64,000 nt of DNA from Albibacillus kandeliae (GCF_003116585.1 NZ_QEHM01000003.1:668916-732915), one strand, 5' to 3'. Positions 33,304 to 42,722 are shown, numbered from the stretch's first letter. Notes: generated by a model from the letters alone, not told the origin. Program-made: numbers and translations.

Positions 33304-33333
33304 AAAAGCCCGCCCCGGCACTCCGGGACGGGC
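33303..33333 (-). terminator. Rho-independent terminator of gltB
   Basis: On the minus strand a stem of 11 base pairs with one mismatch (33323-33333 against 33308-33318, four-base loop) runs into five T (33303-33307). It lies about 27 bases past the gltB stop and touches the AraC stop codon on the other strand. Confidence 0.85.
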
Positions 33334-33359
33334 CAATTCAATCGCGGTAAGATCAGGCT

Positions 33360-36300
33360 CTATTCGGCCGGAATCGCACCTTTCTCGAGGCTCAGCGGGG
33401 CCGGGAGGTGCACCAGCATCTCCTTCGGGCAGACCTGGATGAAGTTCTGCTTTTCGAGGTCCCAGTGCTGCAGGATGTCCTCGGCGCGGCGGCTGCCGGT
33501 TTCCCGGGCGTGGCGCTCGATCAGGTCCTGCAACTGCAGTTCCCAGTGCTGCACCGTGACCGGGCCGGTCACCAGGGTTTCCATGTTCATCAGCGGCTGC
33601 GCCTTGCCCTCGGGGTCGTAGAGGTAGGCCATGCCACCGGTCATGCCCGCGCCGAAGTTCGGCCCGATGCTGCCGAGGATGACCGCGACACCGCCGGTCA
33701 TGTATTCACAACCGTTCGAACCGCAGCCCTCGATCACCACCTTGGCGCCCGAGTTGCGCACGCCGAAACGCTCGCCCGCACGCCCGGCGGCAAAGAGGTA
33801 ACCGTCGGTCGCACCGTAGAGAACGGTGTTGCCGATAATCGTGTTCTCCGAGGCGACCAGCGGGCTCGACATCGGCGGGCGCACGACGATGGTGCCGCCC
33901 GACAGACCCTTGCCTACGTAGTCGTTCGCGTCACCGGAGACTTCCAGCTTGAGCCCCGGCGCGGCAAAGGCGCCCAGCGACTGACCGGCGGAGCCCTGCA
34001 GCTTGACCGTCAGGTGGTCGGACTGGAAGGCGTTGCGCATGCCGAAGTTCTGCACGATCAGGCTCGAGGTGCGGGTGCCCACCGTCCGGTGCGTGTTCTG
34101 CACCGCGTAGGAGAGCTGCATCTTCTCGCCGTCCTTCAGGAACCGTGCGGCATCGCGCACGATCTCGGCGTCGAGCGTGTCGGGCACCACGTTGCGGGGC
34201 TTGTCGCGGTCGTACTTGATCTTGTGCGAGCCATCGACGGTGATCAGCATCGGGTTCAGGTCAAGGTCGTCCAGGTGAGCCGATCCGCGCGACACCTGCG
34301 CCAGAAGATCGGCGCGGCCGATTACCTCGTCGATGCTGCGCGCACCGATGGAGGCGAGGATCTCGCGGACTTCCTGCGCGTAGAAGGTGATGAGGTTGAC
34401 CACCTTGTCCGCGTTGCCGGTGAACTTGGCCCGCAGGCTCTCGTCCTGCGTGCAGACACCGACGGGGCAGGTGTTGGACTGGCACTGGCGCACCATGATG
34501 CAACCCATCGCGATTAGCGCGGCGGTGCCGATGCCGAACTCTTCGGCGCCCATCATTGCCGCCATCACGATGTCCTTGCCGGTGCGTAGACCGCCGTCGG
34601 TGCGCAGCGTCACGCGTTCGCGCAGCTTGTTCATCGACAGCACCTGATGCGCCTCGGTCAGGCCCATTTCCCACGGCAGACCCGCATACTTGATCGAGGT
34701 CGCCGGCGAGGCCCCGGTGCCGCCGTTGTGGCCCGAGATCAGGATGATGTCGGCCTTGGCCTTGGCCACGCCCGCAGCGATGGTGCCAACGCCCGAGGAC
34801 GCCACCAGCTTGACCGTCACCTTGCAGCGCGGGTTGATCTGCTTGAGGTCGTAGATCAGCTGCGCGAGGTCTTCGATCGAGTAGATGTCGTGGTGCGGCG
34901 GGGGCGAGATCAGCGTCACCCCCTTGGTCGAATGCCGCAGCCGCGCGATCAGGTCGGTGACCTTCATGCCGGGCAGCTGGCCACCCTCGCCGGGCTTGGC
35001 ACCCTGCGCGACCTTGATCTCGAGCTCTTCGCACTGGTTCAGGTACTCGGCGGTGACGCCGAAGCGGCCCGACGCCACCTGCTTGATCTTGGCCGAGGGG
35101 TTGTCGCCGTTCGGCTCGGGGACGAAGTGTGCCGGATCCTCGCCGCCTTCGCCGCTGTCGGACTTGGCGCCGATGCGGTTCATCGCGACGTTCAGCGTCT
35201 TGTGCGCTTCGGGGCTCAGTGCGCCAAGGCTCATGCCCGGGGTCACGAACCGCTTGCGGATCGAAGTGATCGACTCGACTTCCTCGATCGGGACGGGTTT
35301 GCCCAGCGGCTTGATGTCCATCAGGTCGCGGAGGTGGATCGGCGGGTTCGACTGCATCTTCTTCGAGTACTGCTTCCACAGCTCGAACGAGGCCTTGTTG
35401 CAGGCCATCTGCAGCATGTGCATCGAGGTCGCTTCCCAGGCGTGGGTCTCGCCCGAGGCGCGGGCCTTGTAGAAGCCGCCAATCGGCAGCACGTCGAGGC
35501 CCGAGAGCCAGCCCTTGTCATGGACTTCCTCGGCCTTGCGCTGGATGCCGCTGACGCCGATGCCACTGATCCGGCTGGTCATGCCGGGGAAGAAGTCGTT
35601 GCACATGGCACGGCTCAGGCCCACGGCCTCGAAGTTCAGGCCGCCACGGTAGGAGGAGATCACCGAGATCCCCATCTTGGCCATGATCTTCAGCAGACCC
35701 TGGTCGATGGCTTCGCGATAGCGCGCGATGGCCTCGGTCAGCGGGCCATCGAGCAGGCCGCGCTCGATACGGTCGGCGATGGAATCCTCGGCGAGGTAGG
35801 GGTTCACCACCGTCGCGCCGCAGCCGATCAGCACAGCGAAGTAATGCGGGTCGATACATTCAGCCGAGCGCACGGCCAGCGAGCAGAAGGTCCGCAGACC
35901 GTTGCGCGTCAGGTGGCTGTGCACGGCGCTGGTGGCGAGGATCATCGGCATCGCGACCTTGCCGGCGTCGGAATACTGGTCGGTCAGCACGATGTGCCCT
36001 GCGCCGGAACGCACGGCATCCTCGGCTTCGCGCCGGATGCGGGCCAGCGCGCCATGTAGCGCGCGGACGCCCGGCTCGAAGGTACAGTCGATCTCGACCA
36101 TCGGCGCGTTGAACTGCTCGACCAGCTTGGTGTACTGCGCGTTGCCCACAAAGGGGCTTTCCAGCACGACAATCTCGGTCTGGCTCGAATCCTCGTCCAG
36201 CACGTTCTTGAGGTTGCCGAAGCGGGTCTTGAGCGACATCACGCGGTATTCGCGGAGGCTGTCGATCGGCGGGTTGGTCACCTGGCTGAAGTTCTGGCGG

Positions 36301-37892
36301 AAGAAGTGGCTCAGCGGGCGGTACTGCTTGGACAGGACCGCGCTGGGCGTGTCGTCGCCCATCGAGGCCAGTGCCTCCTTGCCGTCCTCAGCCATTGGCG
36401 AGAGGATCTGTTCCAGTTCCTCGATGGTGTAACCGGCCGCGATCTGGCGCTGGCGCAGTTCCTTCCCGGTGAACAGGGCCTTTTCCTGCACCCCGGCGAG
36501 CACTTCGTCGGCATCGTTGATCTTGCCCACCCATTCGCCGAACGGCTGGCTGGCGGCAAGCCGGTCCTTGATGGCGACATCGTGGAACAGTTTGCCTTCC
36601 TTCATGTCGACGGCGATCATCTGGCCGGGGCCAAGTGCACCTTTCTCGACCACGGTGGCCTCGTTGATCGGGACCATGCCTGCCTCGGAGCCGGCGATCA
36701 GCAGACCGTCACCAGTCACCACGTAGCGCATTGGGCGCAGGCCGTTCCGGTCGAGACCGGCGCAGACCCAGCGGCCATCGGTCATGGCCAGCGCGGCAGG
36801 ACCGTCCCATGGCTCCATCACCGAGTTGCAGTAGGAGTACATGTCGCGCCACGCTTCGGGCAGCTCGATGGCTTGCTTCGACCAGCTCTCGGGCACCAGC
36901 ATGGTTTTGGCCATCGGGGCCGAGCGACCCGCGCGCACCAGAACCTCGAACACCGAGTCGAGCGCGGCGGAGTCAGAGGACCCGCCCGCGATGATCGGTT
37001 TGATGTCCTCGGCCATGTCGCCGAAGGTCGAAGAGGCCATGCGGATCTCGTGGCTCTTCATCCAGTTCAGGTTGCCCTTCAGCGTGTTGATTTCGCCGTT
37101 GTGGGCCAGCATGCGGAACGGCTGGGCCAGCCACCACTGCGGGAAGGTGTTGGTCGAATAGCGCTGGTGGTAGATGGCGAAAGCGGACTCGAAGCGCTCG
37201 TCCATCAGGTCCGGGTAGAACACCGCCACCTGCTCGGCCAGCATCATGCCCTTGTAGATGATCGACCGGCAGGACAGCGATGCGATGTAGAGCTGGCTGA
37301 CGCCCTCGGCGATGGCCGCCTTCTCGATCCGGCGGCGGATCACGTAGAGTTCGCGTTCGAAGGTCTCTTCGTCCACGCCCTTGGAGTTCGAGATCAGGAT
37401 CTGCTCGATCTCGGGACGCGTCGCGTTGGCCTTTTCACCAAGGCAGGAGATGTCGACCGGCACGTGCCGCCAGCCGTAGATGTAGTAACCCATGCGCAGA
37501 ACTTCGGATTCCACGATGGTCCGGCAGGTTTCCTGTGCGCCAAAATCGGTGCGCGGGAGGAAGACCTGGCCGACGGCAATCAGCTCGTCCTTGCGGGGCT
37601 TGTGGCCGGTGCGTTCGATCTGGTCATAGAAGAACGGAACCGGGATCTCGACGTGGATGCCCGCGCCGTCGCCGGTCTTGCCGTCTGCGTCCACCGCGCC
37701 CCGGTGCCAGATCGCCTTCAGCGCCTTGATGCCGGACTCCACGACCTTGCGGCTCTTGGAGCCATTGACCGACACGACGAGACCCACACCGCAGGAAGAA
37801 TGTTCGGTTTCCTCGGTATAGAGACTGTTTTCAGCCATCCACTTGCGCTTGGCTTCCTCGGCGCGGGCCCAGGCTTCATCATACTTGGTCAT
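33360..37892 (-). CDS. gltB: Glutamate synthase (NADPH) large subunit
   Basis: A 1510-residue enzyme that makes glutamate from glutamine and 2-oxoglutarate. The N-terminal class II glutamine amidotransferase has its catalytic Cys at residue 34 (SSCGVGLVVSVNG), which implies removal of a 33-residue propeptide. The central and FMN-binding domains include SGHNGGTGASPATSIKYAG and LRTDGGLRTGKDI, and the 3Fe-4S ligands are in VRQCQSNTCPVGVCTQ. The C-terminal GXGXG domain (ATDGYLFAAGRAGERFGVRN) is complete. It is the last gene of a gltD-GFA-GFA-gltB operon, coupled to the second GFA gene by a four-base overlap. Confidence 0.97.
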   Translation of the reverse strand: MTKYDEAWARAEEAKRKWMAENSLYTEETEHSSCGVGLVVSVNGSKSRKVVESGIKALKAIWHRGAVDADGKTGDGAGIHVEIPVPFFYDQIERTGHKPRKDELIAVGQVFLPRTDFGAQETCRTIVESEVLRMGYYIYGWRHVPVDISCLGEKANATRPEIEQILISNSKGVDEETFERELYVIRRRIEKAAIAEGVSQLYIASLSCRSIIYKGMMLAEQVAVFYPDLMDERFESAFAIYHQRYSTNTFPQWWLAQPFRMLAHNGEINTLKGNLNWMKSHEIRMASSTFGDMAEDIKPIIAGGSSDSAALDSVFEVLVRAGRSAPMAKTMLVPESWSKQAIELPEAWRDMYSYCNSVMEPWDGPAALAMTDGRWVCAGLDRNGLRPMRYVVTGDGLLIAGSEAGMVPINEATVVEKGALGPGQMIAVDMKEGKLFHDVAIKDRLAASQPFGEWVGKINDADEVLAGVQEKALFTGKELRQRQIAAGYTIEELEQILSPMAEDGKEALASMGDDTPSAVLSKQYRPLSHFFRQNFSQVTNPPIDSLREYRVMSLKTRFGNLKNVLDEDSSQTEIVVLESPFVGNAQYTKLVEQFNAPMVEIDCTFEPGVRALHGALARIRREAEDAVRSGAGHIVLTDQYSDAGKVAMPMILATSAVHSHLTRNGLRTFCSLAVRSAECIDPHYFAVLIGCGATVVNPYLAEDSIADRIERGLLDGPLTEAIARYREAIDQGLLKIMAKMGISVISSYRGGLNFEAVGLSRAMCNDFFPGMTSRISGIGVSGIQRKAEEVHDKGWLSGLDVLPIGGFYKARASGETHAWEATSMHMLQMACNKASFELWKQYSKKMQSNPPIHLRDLMDIKPLGKPVPIEEVESITSIRKRFVTPGMSLGALSPEAHKTLNVAMNRIGAKSDSGEGGEDPAHFVPEPNGDNPSAKIKQVASGRFGVTAEYLNQCEELEIKVAQGAKPGEGGQLPGMKVTDLIARLRHSTKGVTLISPPPHHDIYSIEDLAQLIYDLKQINPRCKVTVKLVASSGVGTIAAGVAKAKADIILISGHNGGTGASPATSIKYAGLPWEMGLTEAHQVLSMNKLRERVTLRTDGGLRTGKDIVMAAMMGAEEFGIGTAALIAMGCIMVRQCQSNTCPVGVCTQDESLRAKFTGNADKVVNLITFYAQEVREILASIGARSIDEVIGRADLLAQVSRGSAHLDDLDLNPMLITVDGSHKIKYDRDKPRNVVPDTLDAEIVRDAARFLKDGEKMQLSYAVQNTHRTVGTRTSSLIVQNFGMRNAFQSDHLTVKLQGSAGQSLGAFAAPGLKLEVSGDANDYVGKGLSGGTIVVRPPMSSPLVASENTIIGNTVLYGATDGYLFAAGRAGERFGVRNSGAKVVIEGCGSNGCEYMTGGVAVILGSIGPNFGAGMTGGMAYLYDPEGKAQPLMNMETLVTGPVTVQHWELQLQDLIERHARETGSRRAEDILQHWDLEKQNFIQVCPKEMLVHLPAPLSLEKGAIPAE

Positions 37893-38335
37893 GGCGTGTC
37901 TCCTTCACTGAGGAACGGGAAGTTCTTCTGATAGTATTTCTCGGGCATCCGATCCAAATCGCCGCCCATGTGCCAGCCGGTCGGCTCGCGGTCGCTGTAG
38001 ACGATGTGCGTCAGCCTTGCGTCGCCGGCATTCTTGAACAGCCCCGGCGCGATCTCGAAGTAACCGGCATCCGGCCCTTCGACATAAGCGAACCAAAGCG
38101 CCGAGCCGCAGGTATCGCACCAGGCCCGCTCGGCGAGGTGGGACGACCGGTGGGTCTTGACCGGGCCGGTCACGGTGACCGCATCGCGCGGTACTTCGAT
38201 GCCCATCTGGACCGAGCCGCTCCACCGCAGGCAGTTGTCGCAATAGCAGGCGCTGATCTCGCCTCCGAGCGCGCGCGTGCTGATGCGCACCTCGCCACAG
38301 AGGCAGCGACCTTCGCGGAGGATACCCTCGCTCAC
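37889..38335 (-). CDS. GFA-family (glutathione-dependent formaldehyde-activating-like) zinc protein, copy 2
   Basis: A 148-residue Gfa/CENP-V-fold protein with zinc-binding Cys pairs GRCLCGEVRIS, CYCDNCLRWSG and WCDTCGSALWF. Family members include the Gfa protein, which speeds S-hydroxymethylglutathione formation, but most are uncharacterised. The GTG start at 38335 overlaps the stop of the preceding GFA gene by four bases, and its own stop overlaps gltB by four. It shares the CxCG, HC/CYC and WC..CG pattern of its neighbour, so the pair is probably an old tandem duplication. Its placement in a glutamate synthase operon is unexplained. Confidence 0.85.
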   Translation of the reverse strand: MSEGILREGRCLCGEVRISTRALGGEISACYCDNCLRWSGSVQMGIEVPRDAVTVTGPVKTHRSSHLAERAWCDTCGSALWFAYVEGPDAGYFEIAPGLFKNAGDARLTHIVYSDREPTGWHMGGDLDRMPEKYYQKNFPFLSEGDTP

Positions 38336-38772
38336 AGGTTTTCCTCCGGTACGCCGAGCTTGGACAGGATCTCGGAGCGCGTCAGGCGCTTGTGCTCGCC
38401 CGCAAAGGCAAAGGCCTCGGGCTTGTGGTCGATGTAAATCTCGCTGCCGAGCGACATGCCATCGAGGTTGTCGAACAGGCCGATGGGGATCTCGTAGCCC
38501 TCCGACATCGGGCCCTCGGCGGTGACGTGGTAATAGAGACCGCTGCCGCAGCGCTGGCACCACGCGCGTTCGGCCCAGTCCGAGCTTTGCAGCGTGCGGA
38601 TATGGGCCTCGCCCGTCCAGGTCAGGCCCGAGCCGGGAACGGTGACCGCGAGCAGGGCGGAGCCGGTCCAGCGTCGGCACATTTCGCAATGGCACGCACC
38701 GAAGACGTCCGGCACGTCCTTCGCGGTGAAGCTCACCGCGCCGCACATGCATTGTCCTGTCCGTTCGCTCAT
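38332..38772 (-). CDS. GFA-family zinc protein, copy 1
   Basis: A 146-residue Gfa/CENP-V-fold protein. The zinc motifs are GQCMCGAVSF (residues about 7-15), CHCEMCRRWTG (about 27-37) and WCQRCGSGLYY (about 71-81), the same layout as the following gene. The C-terminus has IYIDHKPEAFAFAGEH, a region conserved in many family members. It follows gltD after 87 bases with a GC-rich hairpin and is coupled to the second copy by GTGA overlap. Function unknown; a role in thiol or aldehyde detoxification linked to glutathione supply is only a guess. Confidence 0.86.
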   Translation of the reverse strand: MSERTGQCMCGAVSFTAKDVPDVFGACHCEMCRRWTGSALLAVTVPGSGLTWTGEAHIRTLQSSDWAERAWCQRCGSGLYYHVTAEGPMSEGYEIPIGLFDNLDGMSLGSEIYIDHKPEAFAFAGEHKRLTRSEILSKLGVPEENL

Positions 38773-38809
38773 TCCTGGCTCTCACCGGGGCGGGGCCCCG
38801 TTTGCTCGG

Positions 38810-38826
38810 CGCCGGGTCGCCCGGCG
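38810..38826. promoter_or_regulatory. Hairpin between gltD and the first GFA gene
   Basis: CGCCGGG (38810-38816), loop TCG, CCCGGCG (38820-38826) in the 87-base gap. A second GC-rich inverted repeat (CGGGGC...GCCCCG) lies just beside it. No U-tract, so more likely an RNA-processing or attenuation element than a full terminator. Confidence 0.4.
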
Positions 38827-38859
38827 GTTGATGTCACACTCCCCGGGGCAGGCCCGGAC

Positions 38860-40299
38860 TTACTCGGCGGCGACGGCCGCCCGGTCTTCGAATTCCTTCA
38901 GGATCGCGTCGGCGCAGTCGCGGCCATCGCGGATCGCCCAGACCACCAGCGAGGCGCCGCGCACGATGTCGCCCACGGCATACACGCCCGGCAGGTCGGT
39001 CTGCCCGGTGGTGAACTCGGCCCGGATGGTGCCCCAGCGGGTCACCGTCAGTTCGGGCTGGTCCCACAGGGTCGGCAGTTCTTCCGGCTCGAAACCAAGT
39101 GCCTTGATCACGAGGTCTGCCTCTTCGACATAATCGGCGCCTTCGATGATCTCGGGGGCCTGCCGGCCAGACGCGTCCGGAGCGCCAAGGCGCATCTTCT
39201 GCACCATCACGCCGCTGACCTTGTCGCCCTTGGTGGCAAAGCCCTTGGGGGCGGAGAGCCATTCGAACACCACGCCTTCTTCCTCGGCGTTGGCGACTTC
39301 GCGCTGCGAACCGGGCATGTTGGCCCGGTCACGGCGGTAGAGACACTTGACGCTGGTCGCGCCCTGACGGATCGAGGTGCGCACGCAGTCCATCGCGGTA
39401 TCGCCGCCGCCGATAACGACGACTTTCTTACCCGCCGCGTTCAGGCGACCGTTGTCGAAGTCCTCGACCGCGTCGCCAAAGCTCTTGCGGTTGCTGGCGG
39501 TCAGGAAGTCGATGGCCTTCTCGATGCCGTCCGCACCGCTGCCAGGTCCGCCAAGATCTCGCGACTTGTAGACGCCGGTGGCGATGATGATCGCGTCATG
39601 CTTCTTGCGCAGGTCGTCGAAGGAGACGTCCTCGCCGATGTTGCAGTTCAGCACGAAGGTCACGCCGCCCTTTTCCAGTAGCTCGTTGCGGCGCATCACC
39701 ACGTCCTTCTCGAGCTTGAAGCCCGGAATGCCGTAGGTCAGCAGACCGCCCGCGCGGTCGTAGCGGTCATAGACGGTGACCTGTACCCCGGCGCGGCGCA
39801 GCATGTCTGCCGCCGCCAGACCCCCGGGGCCCGCACCGATGATCCCGACGCTCTCGGCCCGCTCGACAGCGGGTGCCGCCGGCTGAACCCAGCCTTCTTC
39901 CCATGCGGTGTCGGTAATGTATTTCTCGACCGAGCCGATGGTAACTGTACCGTGGCCCGACTGCTCGATGACGCAGTTGCCTTCACACAGCCGGTCCTGC
40001 GGGCAGATGCGGCCGCAAATCTCGGGGAAGGTGTTGGTCGCCTGGCTGATCTCGTAGGCTTCCTGCAGACGGCCCGTGGCGGTCATGCGGAGCCAGTCGG
40101 GAATGTTGTTCTGCAGCGGGCAGTGGGACTGACAATAGGGCACGCCGCACTGGCTGCACCGGCTGGCCTGCTCCTCGGCCTTGGCCTTCGCGTATTCCGC
40201 ATAGATCTCGTGAAAGTCCTCACGACGTTCACTGGCATCGCGCTTGGCTGGCATGTCGCGTTCGATTTGAACGAATTTGAGCATCGGCTGCTTGGCCAC
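38860..40299 (-). CDS. gltD: Glutamate synthase small subunit
   Basis: A 479-residue flavoprotein that passes electrons from NADPH to GltB. The N-terminal domain holds Cys for 4Fe-4S clusters (SRCSQCGVPYCQSHCPL and CGRICPQDRLCEGNCV). It is followed by an FAD-binding fold (VGIIGAGPGGLAAADMLRRA) and an NADPH-binding fold (VVVIGGGDTAMDCVRTSIRQ). It is the first gene of the operon; on the minus strand a candidate promoter and a palindrome lie just upstream. In most bacteria gltB precedes gltD; here the order is reversed and two GFA genes intervene. Confidence 0.95.
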   Translation of the reverse strand: MAKQPMLKFVQIERDMPAKRDASERREDFHEIYAEYAKAKAEEQASRCSQCGVPYCQSHCPLQNNIPDWLRMTATGRLQEAYEISQATNTFPEICGRICPQDRLCEGNCVIEQSGHGTVTIGSVEKYITDTAWEEGWVQPAAPAVERAESVGIIGAGPGGLAAADMLRRAGVQVTVYDRYDRAGGLLTYGIPGFKLEKDVVMRRNELLEKGGVTFVLNCNIGEDVSFDDLRKKHDAIIIATGVYKSRDLGGPGSGADGIEKAIDFLTASNRKSFGDAVEDFDNGRLNAAGKKVVVIGGGDTAMDCVRTSIRQGATSVKCLYRRDRANMPGSQREVANAEEEGVVFEWLSAPKGFATKGDKVSGVMVQKMRLGAPDASGRQAPEIIEGADYVEEADLVIKALGFEPEELPTLWDQPELTVTRWGTIRAEFTTGQTDLPGVYAVGDIVRGASLVVWAIRDGRDCADAILKEFEDRAAVAAE

Positions 40300-40363
40300 G
40301 AGTCATTCTCCAGATTTGGGTAACCGGCGCAGTTTCTTTAAAAGAGCTCTTTCCAGATTAAAA

Positions 40364-40410
40364 GTCAGTAGTACTGACCTATATTATGGTTTTTTGAGGT
40401 CCAGCATCAA
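40364..40410 (-). promoter_or_regulatory. gltD promoter with palindromic operator at the start site
   Basis: On the minus strand TTGATG (40405-40410) and CATAAT (40383-40388) are 16 bases apart. The perfect palindrome GTCAGTAGTACTGAC (40364-40378) lies just downstream, over the predicted transcription start, a usual place for a repressor. Two GGTCC/GGACC-type short repeats also occur in this 233-base region. Confidence 0.5.
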
Positions 40411-40532
40411 AAAGAGGGTCCGAAACCTTCAATTTTAGGTCACACCCCGGACCTATCAGTGTCCTTCCCTTTTCACAAACGCATTCTATAGATGATTCCC
40501 GAGCACAGACCAAAACACGCAGGCTCTCTTCC

Positions 40533-41336
40533 ATGCCCCTCCTCCAACTGTTTCTCGTGGCCGTTATCCAGGGCCTGACCGAGTTTCTTCCCATTTCCTC
40601 CTCAGGCCACCTGATCCTCCTGCCAAGCCTTACGGGCATGCAGGATCAGGGCCAGGTAATCGACGTTGCAGTCCATGTCGGCACGCTGTTTGCCGTCGTC
40701 ATCTACTTCTGGGCCTATGTGCGCGACGCGGTTGCCGGTCTCGGCAGGCTCGTGCGCGGCAAGGCCGACACGCCCGGCGCCCGGCTGGCGCTACACCTGA
40801 TCGTCGCGACAATCCCGGCCATCGTCATCGGTGCCATTCTCAACCTGACGGGCATTTCCGACCAGATGCGCTCGGTCGCGGTCATCGGATGGACCATGCT
40901 GATCTTCGGTCTGGTGCTATATTGGGCAGATCAGAACGGCGCCGAGCGGAAACGCGCCGAGGACTGGACCATGCGCGACGCGATCTCGCTGGGCTTCTGG
41001 CAGGCCGTCGCGCTGATTCCCGGCACCTCGCGTTCGGGGATCACGATCACGGGCGCGCGTCGCATGGGTTACGCCCGGACCGATGCCGCCAAGATTTCGA
41101 TGCTGATGTCGATCCCGGTGATCATCGCGTCGGCGGTTCTGCTGGGTGCCGAGACTGTCGCGGACATGAACACCGCAGCCCTGCGCGATGGCGGGATCGC
41201 CGCGATCTTCTCCTTCGGCGCTGCGCTGCTGGCGCTGACGCTGATGATGCGGTTGCTGAAGAGCGTGAGCTTCACGCCCTACGTGATCTACCGGGTGATC
41301 CTGGGGATCGTCCTGCTGGTCTACGCCTACGCCTAG
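40533..41336 (+). CDS. uppP: Undecaprenyl-diphosphatase (bacitracin resistance protein)
   Basis: A 267-residue, about eight-span membrane enzyme that recycles undecaprenyl diphosphate to the monophosphate carrier for cell-wall synthesis. The two active-site motifs are GLTEFLPISSSGHL near residue 20 and LIPGTSRSGITITGA near residue 160. ATG 40533 places the first motif at the usual N-terminal position. It is divergent from gltD. The stop is 14 bases from the convergent NDUFA9-like gene. Confidence 0.95.
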   Translation: MPLLQLFLVAVIQGLTEFLPISSSGHLILLPSLTGMQDQGQVIDVAVHVGTLFAVVIYFWAYVRDAVAGLGRLVRGKADTPGARLALHLIVATIPAIVIGAILNLTGISDQMRSVAVIGWTMLIFGLVLYWADQNGAERKRAEDWTMRDAISLGFWQAVALIPGTSRSGITITGARRMGYARTDAAKISMLMSIPVIIASAVLLGAETVADMNTAALRDGGIAAIFSFGAALLALTLMMRLLKSVSFTPYVIYRVILGIVLLVYAYA

Positions 41337-41350
41337 ACTAGCAAAGGGAC

Positions 41351-42334
41351 TCAGGCGCGCAGGTTGCGCGCCGAGTCCTTGATGGCGTCGTACTGGCCCG
41401 ACGGACGGAAGCGCCACAGGTACTGCGGCAGGACTGATTCCATCGCGGTCGGGACGATGCCCAGATCAGCAAAGCCCTTGGCATCTGCACTGACCACATT
41501 GTCGTTCTTCAGGTTGCGCACCTGGTCACGGGTCAGCATCGAGTTGGTCACGAGGCCGAAGGTCGCCGCCTGGACGAGGTCCAGCAAGCCGCCCATGATC
41601 CGGGCCACCCAGAACGGCAGGCCCAGCAGCAGACGGCGGCGGTGGATCACCTTCAGCATCTCCTGCATCAGTTCGCGGAAGGTCGCGACATCGGGGCCGC
41701 CCAGCTCGTAGGTGCCCGATGCGGCTTCGCCCGTGATCGCCTTGACGGCCGCCTGCGCGACGTCATCGACGTACACGGGCTGGAACCGGGTTTCTGCCCC
41801 GACCAGCGGCAGCGCGGGGCCCATGCGGGTCATGCCGGCGAAGCGGTTGAAGAAACCGTCCTCGGGGCCGAAGATGATCGACGGGCGCAGGATCACGGCG
41901 CCGGGGAAGTGTTCCAGAACGGCGGCTTCGCCCTCGGCCTTGGTGCGGGCATAGTCGCTGGCGGCCTCTGCATCGGCGCCGATGGCCGAAATCTGCACGA
42001 GGCGCGTCACACCTGCCTCGGTGGCCAGCCGTGCGACACGTGCGGCCCCTTCGGCCTGCACCGCGTCGAAGCTGTTCTTGCCGGTTTCGTTCAGGATGCC
42101 GACGCAGTTCACGACAGCGTCTGCGCCCTGCATGGCCAGCGCGACCGATGCGTCGTCGCGGATGTTGCAGAGCACCGGTTCGACCTGGCCGACTACGCCG
42201 TAGGTGCGGACAAAGCCAGCCTCGTTCGGGCGGCGCACGGCGACACGTACGCGCCATCCTGCCTTGGCCATCCTGCGTGCGATGTAACGTCCCACGAATC
42301 CGGACCCGCCATAGATCGTCACCAGATTGGACAT
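41351..42334 (-). CDS. Complex I NDUFA9-subunit-like atypical SDR protein
   Basis: A 327-residue NAD(P)-binding protein of the atypical SDR group a5. It has the nucleotide motif [18 protein letters not shown] at the N-terminus, [20 protein letters not shown] as the central catalytic-type region, and a long C-terminal part with a hydrophobic helix ([17 protein letters not shown]). Bacterial homologues of the mitochondrial complex I accessory subunit NDUFA9 share this layout. No other complex I gene is here, so a role in respiration cannot be claimed. It ends near the tRNA-Leu gene region. Confidence 0.82.
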   Translation of the reverse strand: MSNLVTIYGGSGFVGRYIARRMAKAGWRVRVAVRRPNEAGFVRTYGVVGQVEPVLCNIRDDASVALAMQGADAVVNCVGILNETGKNSFDAVQAEGAARVARLATEAGVTRLVQISAIGADAEAASDYARTKAEGEAAVLEHFPGAVILRPSIIFGPEDGFFNRFAGMTRMGPALPLVGAETRFQPVYVDDVAQAAVKAITGEAASGTYELGGPDVATFRELMQEMLKVIHRRRLLLGLPFWVARIMGGLLDLVQAATFGLVTNSMLTRDQVRNLKNDNVVSADAKGFADLGIVPTAMESVLPQYLWRFRPSGQYDAIKDSARNLRA

Positions 42335-42508
42335 GCCCCGCTCTCCTTGGCTTTTTCCGCTTGGCTTTTCATTGCTCTACCCCTCCCGGCCCCGCCGAAC
42401 AAGGCGCAAAACACCGAGAATGCCCTGCTCTGGCGGGCGCGCGGGCGAGGTGGGAAAGGGAATTTTTGCCCTCCGCGACGGAAGTTTCATTTTTCTTCCA
42501 GAATCCGT

Positions 42509-42536
42509 TTGACACCCCCCGCAAGGGGCCTTAGAT
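42509..42536 (+). promoter_or_regulatory. tRNA-Leu promoter
   Basis: TTGACA (42509-42514) and TTAGAT (42531-42536) with a 16-base GC-rich spacer, about 18 bases before the tRNA. The perfect -35 and GC-rich discriminator fit a stable-RNA promoter. The remaining part of the gap 42335-42508 holds no evident gene. Confidence 0.7.
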
Positions 42537-42554
42537 GCACGGCTCACGACAAGT

Positions 42555-42641
42555 GCCCAGGTGGCGGAATTGGTAGACGCACTAGCTTCAGGTGCTAGCG
42601 CTCGCAAGGGCGTGGAGGTTCGAGTCCTCTCCTGGGCACCA
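42555..42641 (+). tRNA. tRNA-Leu (anticodon CAG)
   Basis: An 87-base class II tRNA. The acceptor stem GCCCAGG (42555-42561) pairs with CCTGGGC (42631-42637), followed by discriminator A and an encoded CCA end. The anticodon stem CTAGC/GCTAG encloses TTCAGGT, giving anticodon CAG at 42589-42591, which reads the CUG codon that is frequent in this GC-rich genome. A long variable arm and the TTCGAGT T-loop are present. It has its own promoter and a strong terminator. Confidence 0.97.
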
Positions 42642-42656
42642 TTTGTCGGATCTTAG

Positions 42657-42692
42657 AAAAACCCCCGGAACCCTTGGTTTCCGGGGGTTTTT
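42657..42692. terminator. Bidirectional terminator between tRNA-Leu and the fusion gene
   Basis: CCCCCGGAA (42662-42670) pairs with TTCCGGGGG (42679-42687), flanked by AAAAA and TTTTT, so it has a T-run on either strand. It serves the tRNA on the plus strand and the convergent minus-strand gene. Confidence 0.93.
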
Positions 42693-42722
42693 CTGTTTCG
42701 GACCAGCCCTCCGGCGGCCGCG

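Noticed and set aside
33408-37931. Several long plus-strand frames antisense to gltB
   Set aside because: They overlap a complete 1510-residue GltB and have low-complexity Arg/Gly/His translations.
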